A stretch of 5,383 nucleotides of DNA, taken from assembly GCA_903928835.1 (NCBI GenBank), contig CAIYSK010000341.1:1-5383 (forward strand). The letters run 5' to 3'. The position numbers and the translations under genes are program-made. Each line of letters begins with the position of its first letter. The stretch's first letter is position 1. Below are positions 1-5,363 of the stretch, piece after piece. The stretch is from an uncultured cyanobacterium (GTDB taxonomy: Bacteria > Cyanobacteriota > Cyanobacteriia > PCC-6307 > Cyanobiaceae). The notes beneath the pieces are model-generated. The model made no database searches and was not told the origin of the DNA. It worked only from the letters and a program-made list of their open reading frames with translations.

Positions 1-1
1 C

Positions 2-448
2 CTCACCCCAGCCGGCTACCGCCTGATCCAATCCTGGGAGGGTTGCCGTTTACAGGCCTATCCCGACCCCGCCAGTGGCGGTGCCCCCTGGACCATTGGC
101 TATGGCCACACCGGACCCGAGGTCAAAGCCGGCCTGGTGATTAGCCAGCAGCAGGCCGACGCCTGGTTCCGAAGCGATGTGGCCCGCTTTGAGAGCGCTG
201 TCGACTGCTGCCTTCTACCCAACTGCGCACTCAGCCCCCAGCAACGGGACGCCCTGGTGAGCTTCTGCTTCAACGTGGGGACAGGGGCCTTCTCCGCCAG
301 CACCCTGGTTCGCCGCCTCAAGGGGGGAGAAGGGACTGCCACGGTGCTAGTCCAGGAGCTGCCGCGCTGGGTGCATGGTCCCCATGGGCCCCTGCCAGGC
401 CTGGTGCGCCGGCGCCAAGCCGAGCTTCTGCATGCGCGCCCTTGCTAG
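2..448 (+). CDS. GH24 phage-type lysozyme (endolysin), 5' end outside window
   Basis: This is a muramidase-type lysozyme that would cleave the MurNAc-GlcNAc bond of peptidoglycan. The frame is open from the left edge to a TAG at 446-448, giving 148 visible residues. That is about the whole length of a single-domain GH24 enzyme (T4/P21 endolysin type), so only a short N-terminus, or a signal/anchor segment, is missing. The catalytic triad is visible: Glu13 in SWEG, Asp22 in AYPDPASGG and Thr31 in WTIGYGHT (numbering from position 2). The Glu-Asp spacing of nine matches T4 lysozyme. FNVGTGAF (about 90-97), STLVRRL and a closing LPGLVRRRQAE are also typical of the family. It has several cysteines (15, 69, 70, 75, 89), which is unusual for a cytoplasmic endolysin. 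No holin or other phage gene is visible beside it, so it may be a chromosomal lysozyme or a prophage remnant. An internal GTG at 137 is in frame but lies after the catalytic residues, so it cannot be the true start. The family call is firm; the true start cannot be seen. Confidence 0.9.
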   Translation, partial: LTPAGYRLIQSWEGCRLQAYPDPASGGAPWTIGYGHTGPEVKAGLVISQQQADAWFRSDVARFESAVDCCLLPNCALSPQQRDALVSFCFNVGTGAFSASTLVRRLKGGEGTATVLVQELPRWVHGPHGPLPGLVRRRQAELLHARPC

Positions 449-466
449 CGAGAGCCGCCTAGCAAG
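441..466 (+). other. Stem-loop overlapping the lysozyme stop codon
   Basis: CTTGCTAG (441-448) and CTAGCAAG (459-466) are perfect reverse complements of 8 bases separated by a 10-base loop. The left arm contains the TAG stop of the lysozyme gene. A T-rich stretch (CTTTCTTT, 480-487) follows only after 13 bases, so this is not a clean intrinsic terminator. It may be a weak terminator or an mRNA 3'-end stabiliser. Confidence 0.4.
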
Positions 467-527
467 AAGTACAACTGAGGCTTTCTTTAGAAATACAGGG
501 GGCCTGGCGCATCTTGGTGTCGGCCGA

Positions 528-533
528 TACAAT
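528..533 (+). promoter_or_regulatory. Possible -10 box for the small gene at 554
   Basis: TACAAT matches the sigma-70 -10 consensus at five of six positions, in a locally AT-richer gap between two GC-rich genes. It lies 20 bases before the TTG start at 554, so transcription from it would give a leader of only about 14 bases. I see no good -35 at the usual distance (504-510 reads roughly CTGGCGC), so the call is tentative. Confidence 0.3.
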
Positions 534-553
534 GCAAAAATCGCATAGTTACT

Positions 554-799
554 TTGCGCGTTACCCACCTCGACGACGAGCACCTCATCAGCCTGAGCTC
601 CCAGGAAGCTTCTGCCCTGGTGGATGCCTGCGCGATGGTGTTGATCGCCGCTGAATCGGTACCCGAGGTGGCGCTTCCGGCCCATGTGACCACGGTGCTT
701 GCCAGCGTTTTTGAGCAACTCAGCGACACCGCAAAAGCTGCCCAATCCCACCCGTTGAACCAACCAAAGCAATCGCGCCAGTCCCACCAATCCGCCTAG
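554..799 (+). CDS. Small hypothetical protein, 81 aa, TTG start
   Basis: I do not recognise a named family. The frame encodes 81 residues with a composition that looks coding. An acidic start (THLDDEHLISLSSQEASALVDAC) is followed by alternating hydrophobic residues likely to form two or three helices (about residues 15-60). A polar Gln/Ser-rich tail follows, with the near-repeats NQPKQS, RQSHQS. There is no signal peptide, membrane segment or cysteine cluster. The in-frame stop at 488-490 limits the start, and no ATG or GTG exists between it and 554, so TTG at 554 is the best start; ATA would be the only alternative. No Shine-Dalgarno sequence is visible, but a TACAAT box sits 20 bases upstream. 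It is convergent with the Acr3 gene (39 bases between stops). It resembles the small soluble proteins of unknown function common in picocyanobacteria, but that is an impression and not a match. A longer reading frame on the other strand over the same region (347-790) looks like a shadow. Confidence 0.6.
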   Translation: MRVTHLDDEHLISLSSQEASALVDACAMVLIAAESVPEVALPAHVTTVLASVFEQLSDTAKAAQSHPLNQPKQSRQSHQSA

Positions 800-838
800 G
801 CCGGAGCTGACTGGACTTGGACGACCTGGAGTTGGGCT

Positions 839-1915
839 TCAGTCAAAGCTCCTGAACAGCCACCGTTTGAAGGCAAGGGAGACATAGACAAGCCCCACCA
901 AAATGGGCACCTCAATGAGCGGGCCGATCACCCCGGCCAGGGCCTGCTGGGAGCTCGCCCCCCAAACGCTGATGCTCACGGCGATCGCCAGTTCAAAGTT
1001 GTTGCCAGCGGCCGTGAAGGCCAGGGTTGTCGTGCGGGGATAGTCCAGGCCAAAGAGCCGACCAAGCCAAAACGCCAAACCCCACATGATCAGGAAGTAG
1101 AGCACCAGGGGTATGGCCACAACCGCAACCTGCAGGGGATCCGATGTGATCGCTTTGCCCTGCAGGGCAAACATCACCACCACGGTGAACAGCAGCCCAT
1201 ACAGGGCCCAGGGGCTGAGCTTGGGCAGAAAGGTTTGCTCATACCAACGGATCCCCTTGCTGCGTACCCCAATGCGGCGCGTCAGAAAGCCCGCCGCCAG
1301 GGGAATCCCCAGGAAGATCACAACGGCCTTGGCAATCTCCCCCATCGAGAAAGTCACCAGCTGGCTATCGAGGCCCAGCCAGCCGGGAAGAATCTGCAGG
1401 TAGAACCCACCCAGCAGGGCATAGAGCAGCACTTGCAGGATCGAATTGATCGCCACCAACACGGCCGCTGCCTCCCGATCCCCCTGGGCCAGATCGATCC
1501 AGATCAGCACCATGGCAATGCAGGGAGCCAGGCCAATCATGATCAGCCCCGTGCGCAAGCCCGGCTGATCGGGCAAAAACCACCAGGCCAGGCCAAACAT
1601 CAACAGGGGACCCAGTCCCCACACCAAAGCCAACGCCAGGGTGAGCAGCCTCCGATCCCGAAGGACCACACCCAGCTCCCCATAGCGCACCTTCGCTAGG
1701 ACGGGATACAGCATCATCAACAGACCCAGGGCAATGGGCACGGAGGTGTGGCCCACGGTCACCGCACCGAGCACCTCCTGGAGATTGGGCACAACCCGAC
1801 CCAGCAGCAGCCCGGCCGCCATGGCCAGCAGGATCCAAAGCGGCAACAACCGATCCAGCCCTGACCCCATCGACCCAGACAATTTCACAGCCACAGCGAA
1901 CGATGGCTCGCCCAA
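839..1915 (-). CDS. acr3: Acr3-family arsenite efflux permease
   Basis: This inner-membrane carrier (bile/arsenite/riboflavin transporter superfamily) exports As(OH)3, driven by the membrane potential or proton gradient. The 358 residues, about the usual length, form roughly ten hydrophobic segments, beginning with LDRLLPLWILLAMAAGLLLG. The two residues known to be essential in Acr3 are visible: the cysteine in GLAPCIAMVLIW (Cys132) and the glutamate in AAGNNFELAIAV (Glu308). The signature around Cys132 differs from the common RCIAMVLVWNDLA form, with Pro131 for Arg and Ile140 for Asn. The start is uncertain. TTG at 1915 lies 6 bases after the arsR stop and suggests coupling; GTG at 1888 or ATG at 1870 (MGSGLDRLLPLW) would give an N-terminus closer to many homologues. 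No start has a convincing Shine-Dalgarno sequence. The gene is probably cotranscribed with arsR from the operator region near 2260-2296, so induction by arsenite is expected. Some databases name such proteins ArsB, although true ArsB is an unrelated carrier. Confidence 0.93.
   Translation of the reverse strand: MGEPSFAVAVKLSGSMGSGLDRLLPLWILLAMAAGLLLGRVVPNLQEVLGAVTVGHTSVPIALGLLMMLYPVLAKVRYGELGVVLRDRRLLTLALALVWGLGPLLMFGLAWWFLPDQPGLRTGLIMIGLAPCIAMVLIWIDLAQGDREAAAVLVAINSILQVLLYALLGGFYLQILPGWLGLDSQLVTFSMGEIAKAVVIFLGIPLAAGFLTRRIGVRSKGIRWYEQTFLPKLSPWALYGLLFTVVVMFALQGKAITSDPLQVAVVAIPLVLYFLIMWGLAFWLGRLFGLDYPRTTTLAFTAAGNNFELAIAVSISVWGASSQQALAGVIGPLIEVPILVGLVYVSLAFKRWLFRSFD
981..988. repeat. HIP1 octamer (GCGATCGC)
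   Basis: An exact GCGATCGC, within the 10-base palindrome GGCGATCGCC (980-989), lies in the 3' part of the Acr3 gene. HIP1 is strongly over-represented in many cyanobacterial genomes. One copy in about 5 kb is only weak support for a cyanobacterial host. Confidence 0.5.
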
Positions 1916-1921
1916 CCCGCT

Positions 1922-2257
1922 TCAGCCACAGGGGGCCGCAGGCTCGCTGCAGCCCGCGGCCAATTCACCCAGCCAACCCTGCAGCCCATCGAGGGCGTCG
2001 CGGCGCAGCCGGTAGTAGATCCAGCGCCCCTCAACCCGGGCTTCAATCAATCCCGCCTCCCGCATCACCTTGAGGTGAAAGGAGAGCTTCGATTGGGCTA
2101 GATCCAAATCGCCGGTGAGATCGCACACGCAGCGTTCACCGCTGGCCAGGGCTTGCACCACCTGCAGCCGCACCGGATCGGCGAGGGCCTTCAGCAACTG
2201 GCGCGCCTGATCAGCCTCGAGGGGCCCCACCAATTCCGCGTAGCGCCCAACACCCAT
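1922..2257 (-). CDS. arsR: ArsR-family arsenite-responsive repressor
   Basis: This small (111 aa) winged-helix repressor of the ArsR/SmtB family is a DNA-binding dimer that leaves its operator when As(III) or Sb(III) binds. LLKALADPVRLQVVQAL (about 21-37) is the classical N-terminal helix pair. ERCVCDL (41-47) is the CVC metalloid-binding motif at the start of the recognition region (Cys43, Cys45). LAQSKLSFHLKVMREAGLI (53-71) is the helix-turn-helix, and ARVEGRWIYYRL (73-84) is the beta wing. Two further cysteines near the C-terminus (Cys103, Cys110) could supply a third thiol ligand; the third cysteine of the E. coli-type motif (CxCxxC) is absent, since position 48 is Thr. The ATG start at 2255-2257 abuts the operator region, so ArsR should control its own gene. 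Downstream is the Acr3 gene, 6 bases or 51 bases away depending on the start chosen. Divergent to it are gap and arsJ. Confidence 0.95.
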   Translation of the reverse strand: MGVGRYAELVGPLEADQARQLLKALADPVRLQVVQALASGERCVCDLTGDLDLAQSKLSFHLKVMREAGLIEARVEGRWIYYRLRRDALDGLQGWLGELAAGCSEPAAPCG

Positions 2258-2259
2258 TG

Positions 2260-2275
2260 ATCAAGATTGGTTGTT
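2260..2275. promoter_or_regulatory. Second, imperfect ArsR operator
   Basis: ATCAA (2260-2264), six bases, then TTGTT (2271-2275) matches ATCAA-N6-TTGAT with one mismatch. It begins three bases upstream of the arsR start codon and lies exactly 18 bp from the perfect site at 2278-2293, close to two helical turns. Its left end also forms the 8-bp palindrome TTGATCAA (2257-2264). It is probably a weaker, cooperative second site. The spacing and match are seen; the binding is inferred. Confidence 0.5.
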
Positions 2276-2296
2276 AGATCAACTTCAGTTGATCTA
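2275..2296. promoter_or_regulatory. ArsR operator in the divergent arsR/gap promoter region
   Basis: TAGATCAAC (2275-2283) and GTTGATCTA (2288-2296) form a perfect 9-bp inverted repeat around TTCA. The core reads ATCAA-N6-TTGAT, which as I recall is the half-site arrangement of ArsR operators including the cyanobacterial one. It is the only strong dyad in the 68-bp gap between the arsR and gap starts, so one site can control both arms. A weak rightward promoter, TTGTTA (2271-2276) with TCTATG (2293-2298) at 16-bp spacing, would be fully covered by bound repressor. I could not assign a convincing leftward promoter. Confidence 0.8.
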
Positions 2297-2325
2297 TGGT
2301 CCGCCCATCACCGTAACCGGGGCCC

Positions 2326-3372
2326 ATGAAAATCGGCATCAATGGCTTTGGCCGCATCGGCCGCCTGGTGTTCCGGGCCCTGTGGGGCCGCCCTGGCATT
2401 GAGCTGGTCCACATCAACGACCCCGGCGGCGACGCTCACACCGCCGCCCACCTGCTCAGCTTTGATTCGGTCCATGGCCGCTGGCCGGTGGCCGTGGGCT
2501 CCAGCCCAACAACCGGCGATAGCTTCACCGTGGAGGGCCACACGATTGGCTACTCCCAGCACAGCGATCCCACCGCCGTGCCCTGGCAGCAGGCCGGCGT
2601 GCAGATGGTGCTCGAGTGCAGCGGCAAGTTCAAAACACCCCAAACCCTGGAGCCCTACTTCTCCGAGTTAGGGCTGAAGCGGGTGGTGGTGGCCTGCCCG
2701 GTGAAAGGGGTGATCGCCGGCGAAGGGGCCCTCAATGTGGTGTACGGGATCAACCACCAGCTCTACGACCCCTCCAGGCACCGGCTTGTCACAGCAGCGA
2801 GCTGCACCACCAATTGCCTGGCACCGGTGGTGAAGGTGGTGCACGAAAGCTTTGGCATCAAGCACGGCTCGATCACCACCCTCCACGACGTCACCGGCAC
2901 CCAGCTGGTGGTGGATGGCTTCAAAAGCGACCTCCGGCGGGCCCGTTCCTGCAGCCAGAGCCTGATCCCCACCACCACCGGATCGGCCAAGGCGATTGGC
3001 CTGATCTTCCCCGAGCTCCAGGGCAAGCTCAACGGCCATGCGGTGCGGGTGCCCCTGCTGAATGCTTCCCTCACCGATGCGGTGTTTGAGCTGGAGCGGC
3101 CCGTTTCGGTGGAGGAAGTGAACGGGGCGTTTGCCGCCGCGGCCAGCGGAGCCCTGCAGGGAATCCTGGGCTACGAAACCCGGCCCCTGGTGTCGGTTGA
3201 CTTCGTCAACGACCCGCGCAGCGCGGTGATCGACGCCCTTTCAACGATGGTGGTGAACAGCACCCAGCTCAAGGTGTACGCCTGGTACGACAACGAATGG
3301 GGCTACAGCTCCCGCATGGCTGATCTCGTGTGCCACGTCGCTGAACTCGACGCCCAACGGCAGACCCACTGA
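2326..3372 (+). CDS. gap: ArsJ-associated glyceraldehyde-3-phosphate dehydrogenase
   Basis: This is a cytoplasmic GAPDH. Next to arsJ its expected role is to oxidise glyceraldehyde-3-phosphate with arsenate in place of phosphate, giving 1-arseno-3-phosphoglycerate for export. The length (348 aa) is normal. INGFGRIGR (5-13) is the Rossmann nucleotide loop, and Asp32 (HINDPGGD) suggests a preference for [12 protein letters not shown] (159-167) carries catalytic Cys160, and His187 ([10 protein letters not shown]) is its base partner. PTTTGSAKA (215-223) and [12 protein letters not shown] (320-331) complete the C-terminal domain. HDVTGTQ replaces the HAYTxDQ of housekeeping enzymes, and SCSQSLIP replaces the usual AAALNIVP, which fits a specialised arsenic-operon paralogue. 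The ATG start gives a normal N-terminus; only a weak G-rich stretch (CGGGG) precedes it. The gene starts 30 bases after the ArsR operator and ends 9 bases before arsJ, so the two form one transcript. A housekeeping gap1/gap2 is expected elsewhere in the genome. Confidence 0.95.
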   Translation: MKIGINGFGRIGRLVFRALWGRPGIELVHINDPGGDAHTAAHLLSFDSVHGRWPVAVGSSPTTGDSFTVEGHTIGYSQHSDPTAVPWQQAGVQMVLECSGKFKTPQTLEPYFSELGLKRVVVACPVKGVIAGEGALNVVYGINHQLYDPSRHRLVTAASCTTNCLAPVVKVVHESFGIKHGSITTLHDVTGTQLVVDGFKSDLRRARSCSQSLIPTTTGSAKAIGLIFPELQGKLNGHAVRVPLLNASLTDAVFELERPVSVEEVNGAFAAAASGALQGILGYETRPLVSVDFVNDPRSAVIDALSTMVVNSTQLKVYAWYDNEWGYSSRMADLVCHVAELDAQRQTH

Positions 3373-3381
3373 AAACCACCG

Positions 3382-4629
3382 ATGGCACGCCAACTCTCTG
3401 CGCTGCAGCAGTACATGGTGGTGACGGCCTCCTATTGGGCCTTCACCCTCACCGATGGCGCCCTGCGCATGTTGGTGGTGTTCCACTTCCACCAGCTCGG
3501 CTACTCCAGCTTGGAGATTGCCATGCTGTTTGTGTTCTACGAGTTTTTCGGCATCGTCACCAACCTGGCCGGCGGCTGGCTTGGCGCCAGCTTCGGCCTG
3601 CGGCTCACCCTCTGGGCGGGGCTGATCCTCCAGATCGTGGCCCTGTTGATGCTGGTGCCCGTTTCCGACAGCTGGCCCAAGCTCACCTCGGTGCTCTACG
3701 TGATGGCTGCCCAGGCGCTGAGCGGCATCGCCAAGGACCTCAACAAGATGAGTGCCAAAAGCGCCATCAAAACCGTGGTGCCCGACCGCCCAGACGATCA
3801 AAGCCAGGGCCAGCACCAGCTATTCCAGTGGGTCGCCATCCTCACCGGCTCCAAAAATGCCCTCAAGGGGGTGGGATTCTTTCTCGGTGGCGTGCTGCTG
3901 GCGACCCTGGGTTTTGCAGGCTCCGTGGCCGCCATGGCGGCGGGGCTATTTGTTGCCTTGCTGGGCACCCTGGTGCTGCCCGCGGAGATCGGCAAGATGA
4001 AGCAAAAGCCAGGCTTCTCAGCCCTGTTCTCGAAGAGCGCCGGGATCAACGTGCTGTCGCTGGCCCGCTTTTTTCTGTTCGGCGCCCGGGACGTGTGGTT
4101 TGTGGTGGCCTTACCGGTGTTCCTCGAGGCCGCCCTGGGCTGGCGGTTCTGGGAGGTGGGGGGCTTCCTGGGCCTTTGGGTGATTGGCTACGGCATCGTG
4201 CAGGGGTTGGCCCCCAGCCTGCGGCGGGCCTGGGGCCGCACCAGCCCACCGGGCCCCTCGGCCGTGCAGTTTTGGAGTGCCCTGCTCACGGCCATCCCGG
4301 CCCTGATGGCCATCGCCCTCTGGCGGAACGTGGCCCAGCCCGGAGTTGCCATCGTGGTGGGACTGGCGGCCTTCGGGGTGGTGTTTGCCATGAATTCCTC
4401 CATCCACAGCTACCTGGTACTGGCCTACACCGACGTTGAATCGGTGAGCCTCAACGTGGGCTTCTATTACATGGCCAATGCCGGAGGGCGGCTGCTAGGC
4501 ACCCTGCTCTCTGGCTGGGTTTACCTAACGGGGGGCATGGCTGCCTGCCTTTGGTGCTCAGCGGCCCTGGTGGGATTGTCGTGGTTGAGCACCCTGAAGT
4601 TGCCGCCGATTCCCAAGCTCCAAACCTGA
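3382..4629 (+). CDS. arsJ: ArsJ, organoarsenical (1-arseno-3-phosphoglycerate) MFS exporter
   Basis: This inner-membrane major facilitator superfamily carrier exports 1-arseno-3-phosphoglycerate, which breaks down outside the cell to arsenate and 3-phosphoglycerate. With its paired GAPDH it gives arsenate resistance without reduction. The 415 residues contain about 11-12 hydrophobic segments. Stretches I recognise as ArsJ-like are SYWAFTLTDGALRMLVVFH (17-35), YEFFGIVTNLAGGWLG (53-68), SGIAKDLNKMSAKSAIK (114-130), LTGSKNALKGVGFFLGG (154-170), FGARDVWFVVALPVF (233-247) and NVGFYYMANAGGRLLG (358-373). The cytoplasmic loop at about 134-146 is polar and Gln/Asp-rich (PDRPDDQSQGQHQ) and seems slightly longer than in the homologues I recall. 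The ATG at 3382 follows the gap stop by 9 bases with no clear ribosome site, which suggests translational coupling. No terminator is obvious in the 25 bases before the convergent hupE stop. Confidence 0.95.
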   Translation: MARQLSALQQYMVVTASYWAFTLTDGALRMLVVFHFHQLGYSSLEIAMLFVFYEFFGIVTNLAGGWLGASFGLRLTLWAGLILQIVALLMLVPVSDSWPKLTSVLYVMAAQALSGIAKDLNKMSAKSAIKTVVPDRPDDQSQGQHQLFQWVAILTGSKNALKGVGFFLGGVLLATLGFAGSVAAMAAGLFVALLGTLVLPAEIGKMKQKPGFSALFSKSAGINVLSLARFFLFGARDVWFVVALPVFLEAALGWRFWEVGGFLGLWVIGYGIVQGLAPSLRRAWGRTSPPGPSAVQFWSALLTAIPALMAIALWRNVAQPGVAIVVGLAAFGVVFAMNSSIHSYLVLAYTDVESVSLNVGFYYMANAGGRLLGTLLSGWVYLTGGMAACLWCSAALVGLSWLSTLKLPPIPKLQT

Positions 4630-4637
4630 ACAGGTCA

Positions 4638-4662
4638 CGGCTCAGGGAAACGGCTCAGGGAA
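4638..4662. repeat. 13-bp tandem duplication at the hupE 3' end
   Basis: CGGCTCAGGGAA occurs at 4638-4649 and again at 4651-4662, a period of 13 bases. On the minus strand the first-read copy supplies the final codons and TGA stop of hupE, and the second copy repeats the same stop context just beyond it in another frame. It occupies most of the short convergent gap between arsJ and hupE. It is probably a slippage duplication, with no dyad to suggest a terminator. Confidence 0.7.
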
Positions 4663-5278
4663 CCACCGCACTCCAGGTAAAGGCCAGGCCGATACCCATC
4701 AGCAGGCCATAGGTGAGGGTGAGGGCTTGGGGCGCAGCAGCCTGGGCCCAGCGACGAATGGCCGTTAGGGAAACCAGCAACAACGCGGTCTGACCGATCA
4801 GCAAGCCCACCAAATAGAAGGCAATGGGGGTGGGCTCCCAACCGATCACACTGGCGGAGAGGGCATAGCCATGCAGCACAAAGGCAGGGAGCAGGATCCC
4901 TGCGGGAAGCCGGCGCAGCAGCACCAGGCCAACCAGAGCCACCGACAAGGCCACCAAAGGCTCAATGGCGGTAAAGCCGGGAGCTACCAAGCCCAGGGCT
5001 GTGCCCAACAGGCCTGATGCCAGCAAAGCGCCAACCCACCACAGGGGACGCTTGATGGCCACCAAACCAATGGCCAAAAGAAACAGCAGATGATCCGGCC
5101 CCAGCACCGGGTGCATCAGACCGCTCACGATGCCAGCCAAGGGACCTGGTTGGATGTGGAGAAAAGCCATCGCGTGATGAGCCGAAGCTGGGGCGGGCAA
5201 CAGCAACGCGGCTGCACCCAAGCCACTAGCAAGAAGGATTGCCTGGAAAGAAGATTTCATCGTCAAAAAAGATTTCAT
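4655..5278 (-). CDS. hupE: HupE/UreJ-family nickel/cobalt permease
   Basis: This membrane protein of the HupE/UreJ family is expected to import Ni2+ (or Co2+) for nickel enzymes such as urease, hydrogenase or Ni superoxide dismutase, or for cobalamin. The 207 residues begin with a signal peptide (to about residue 33), with a plausible cleavage site ASA|HHA that leaves a histidine-rich mature N-terminus. About six membrane segments follow. The family metal motif is clear: HPVLGPDHLLFLLAIGL (56-72) with His56, Asp62 and His63. A second conserved histidine lies in FVLHGYALSAS (133-143, His136). ATG at 5278 and ATG at 5260 are both possible starts. They arise from a 10-base direct repeat, and neither has a clear Shine-Dalgarno sequence; the shorter form still keeps a full signal peptide. 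It converges on arsJ and is probably a separate unit. No nickel enzyme gene is in the window, so the metal is not fixed by context. Confidence 0.88.
   Translation of the reverse strand: MKSFLTMKSSFQAILLASGLGAAALLLPAPASAHHAMAFLHIQPGPLAGIVSGLMHPVLGPDHLLFLLAIGLVAIKRPLWWVGALLASGLLGTALGLVAPGFTAIEPLVALSVALVGLVLLRRLPAGILLPAFVLHGYALSASVIGWEPTPIAFYLVGLLIGQTALLLVSLTAIRRWAQAAAPQALTLTYGLLMGIGLAFTWSAVVP
5251..5278. repeat. Direct repeat creating two hupE start codons
   Basis: AAGATTTCAT occurs at 5251-5260 and at 5269-5278, offset by 18 bases, which is six codons. On the minus strand each copy begins ATGAAATCTT, so the protein would read MKSFLT followed by MKSSFQ. This looks like an in-frame duplication of the start region or an alternative start pair. 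Confidence 0.75.
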
Positions 5279-5317
5279 GGTTAAGAGGTGGCGGTTGATC
5301 GGAATACGACAAAAGAT

Positions 5318-5334
5318 TCGGCAACGTCTGCCGA
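5318..5334 (-). terminator. Hairpin in the hupE leader, weak terminator-like
   Basis: Read on the minus strand, TCGGCA and TGCCGA form a 6-bp GC-rich stem around a 5-base loop, followed by ATCTTTTGT. This resembles a short intrinsic terminator about 40 bases before the hupE start. It could be an attenuator of hupE, the terminator of a gene to the right of the window, or a protein-binding dyad. The T-tract is weak. Confidence 0.35.
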
Positions 5335-5344
5335 TGGCCTATCA

Positions 5345-5363
5345 GGCACCTGCACCAGCTGCC
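5345..5363. other. 19-bp near-palindrome upstream of hupE
   Basis: The arms GGCA-C-CTG and CAG-C-TGCC are complementary around CAC, with one C/C mismatch pair. The site lies 10 bases from the hairpin at 5318-5334. It could be a regulator operator or a second RNA stem of the hupE leader. The rest of 5279-5383 shows no coding frame that I trust and no firm promoter. Confidence 0.35.

Noticed and set aside
137..448. Lysozyme starting at the GTG at 137
   Set aside because: The catalytic Glu, Asp and Thr are encoded upstream in the same open frame, so the gene begins before the window.
347..790. 147-residue open frame on the minus strand over the lysozyme end and the small gene
   Set aside because: It overlaps the certain lysozyme frame and shows a low-order, Arg/His-rich composition typical of antisense shadows in GC-rich DNA; it has no recognisable motif.
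808..845. TGACTG (808-813) / CAGTCA (840-845) inverted repeat as a bidirectional terminator between the small gene and acr3
   Set aside because: The stem is 6-8 bp with a long loop of over 20 bases and no T-tract on either strand.
3241..3816. 191-residue His/Gln-rich open frame antisense to gap and arsJ
   Set aside because: It lies wholly opposite two well-identified genes, and its composition is the mirror of their codon bias.
5294..5300. GTTGATC upstream of hupE resembling an ArsR half-site
   Set aside because: The partner half-site at the N6 spacing is missing on both sides, so a lone 7-mer is most likely chance.
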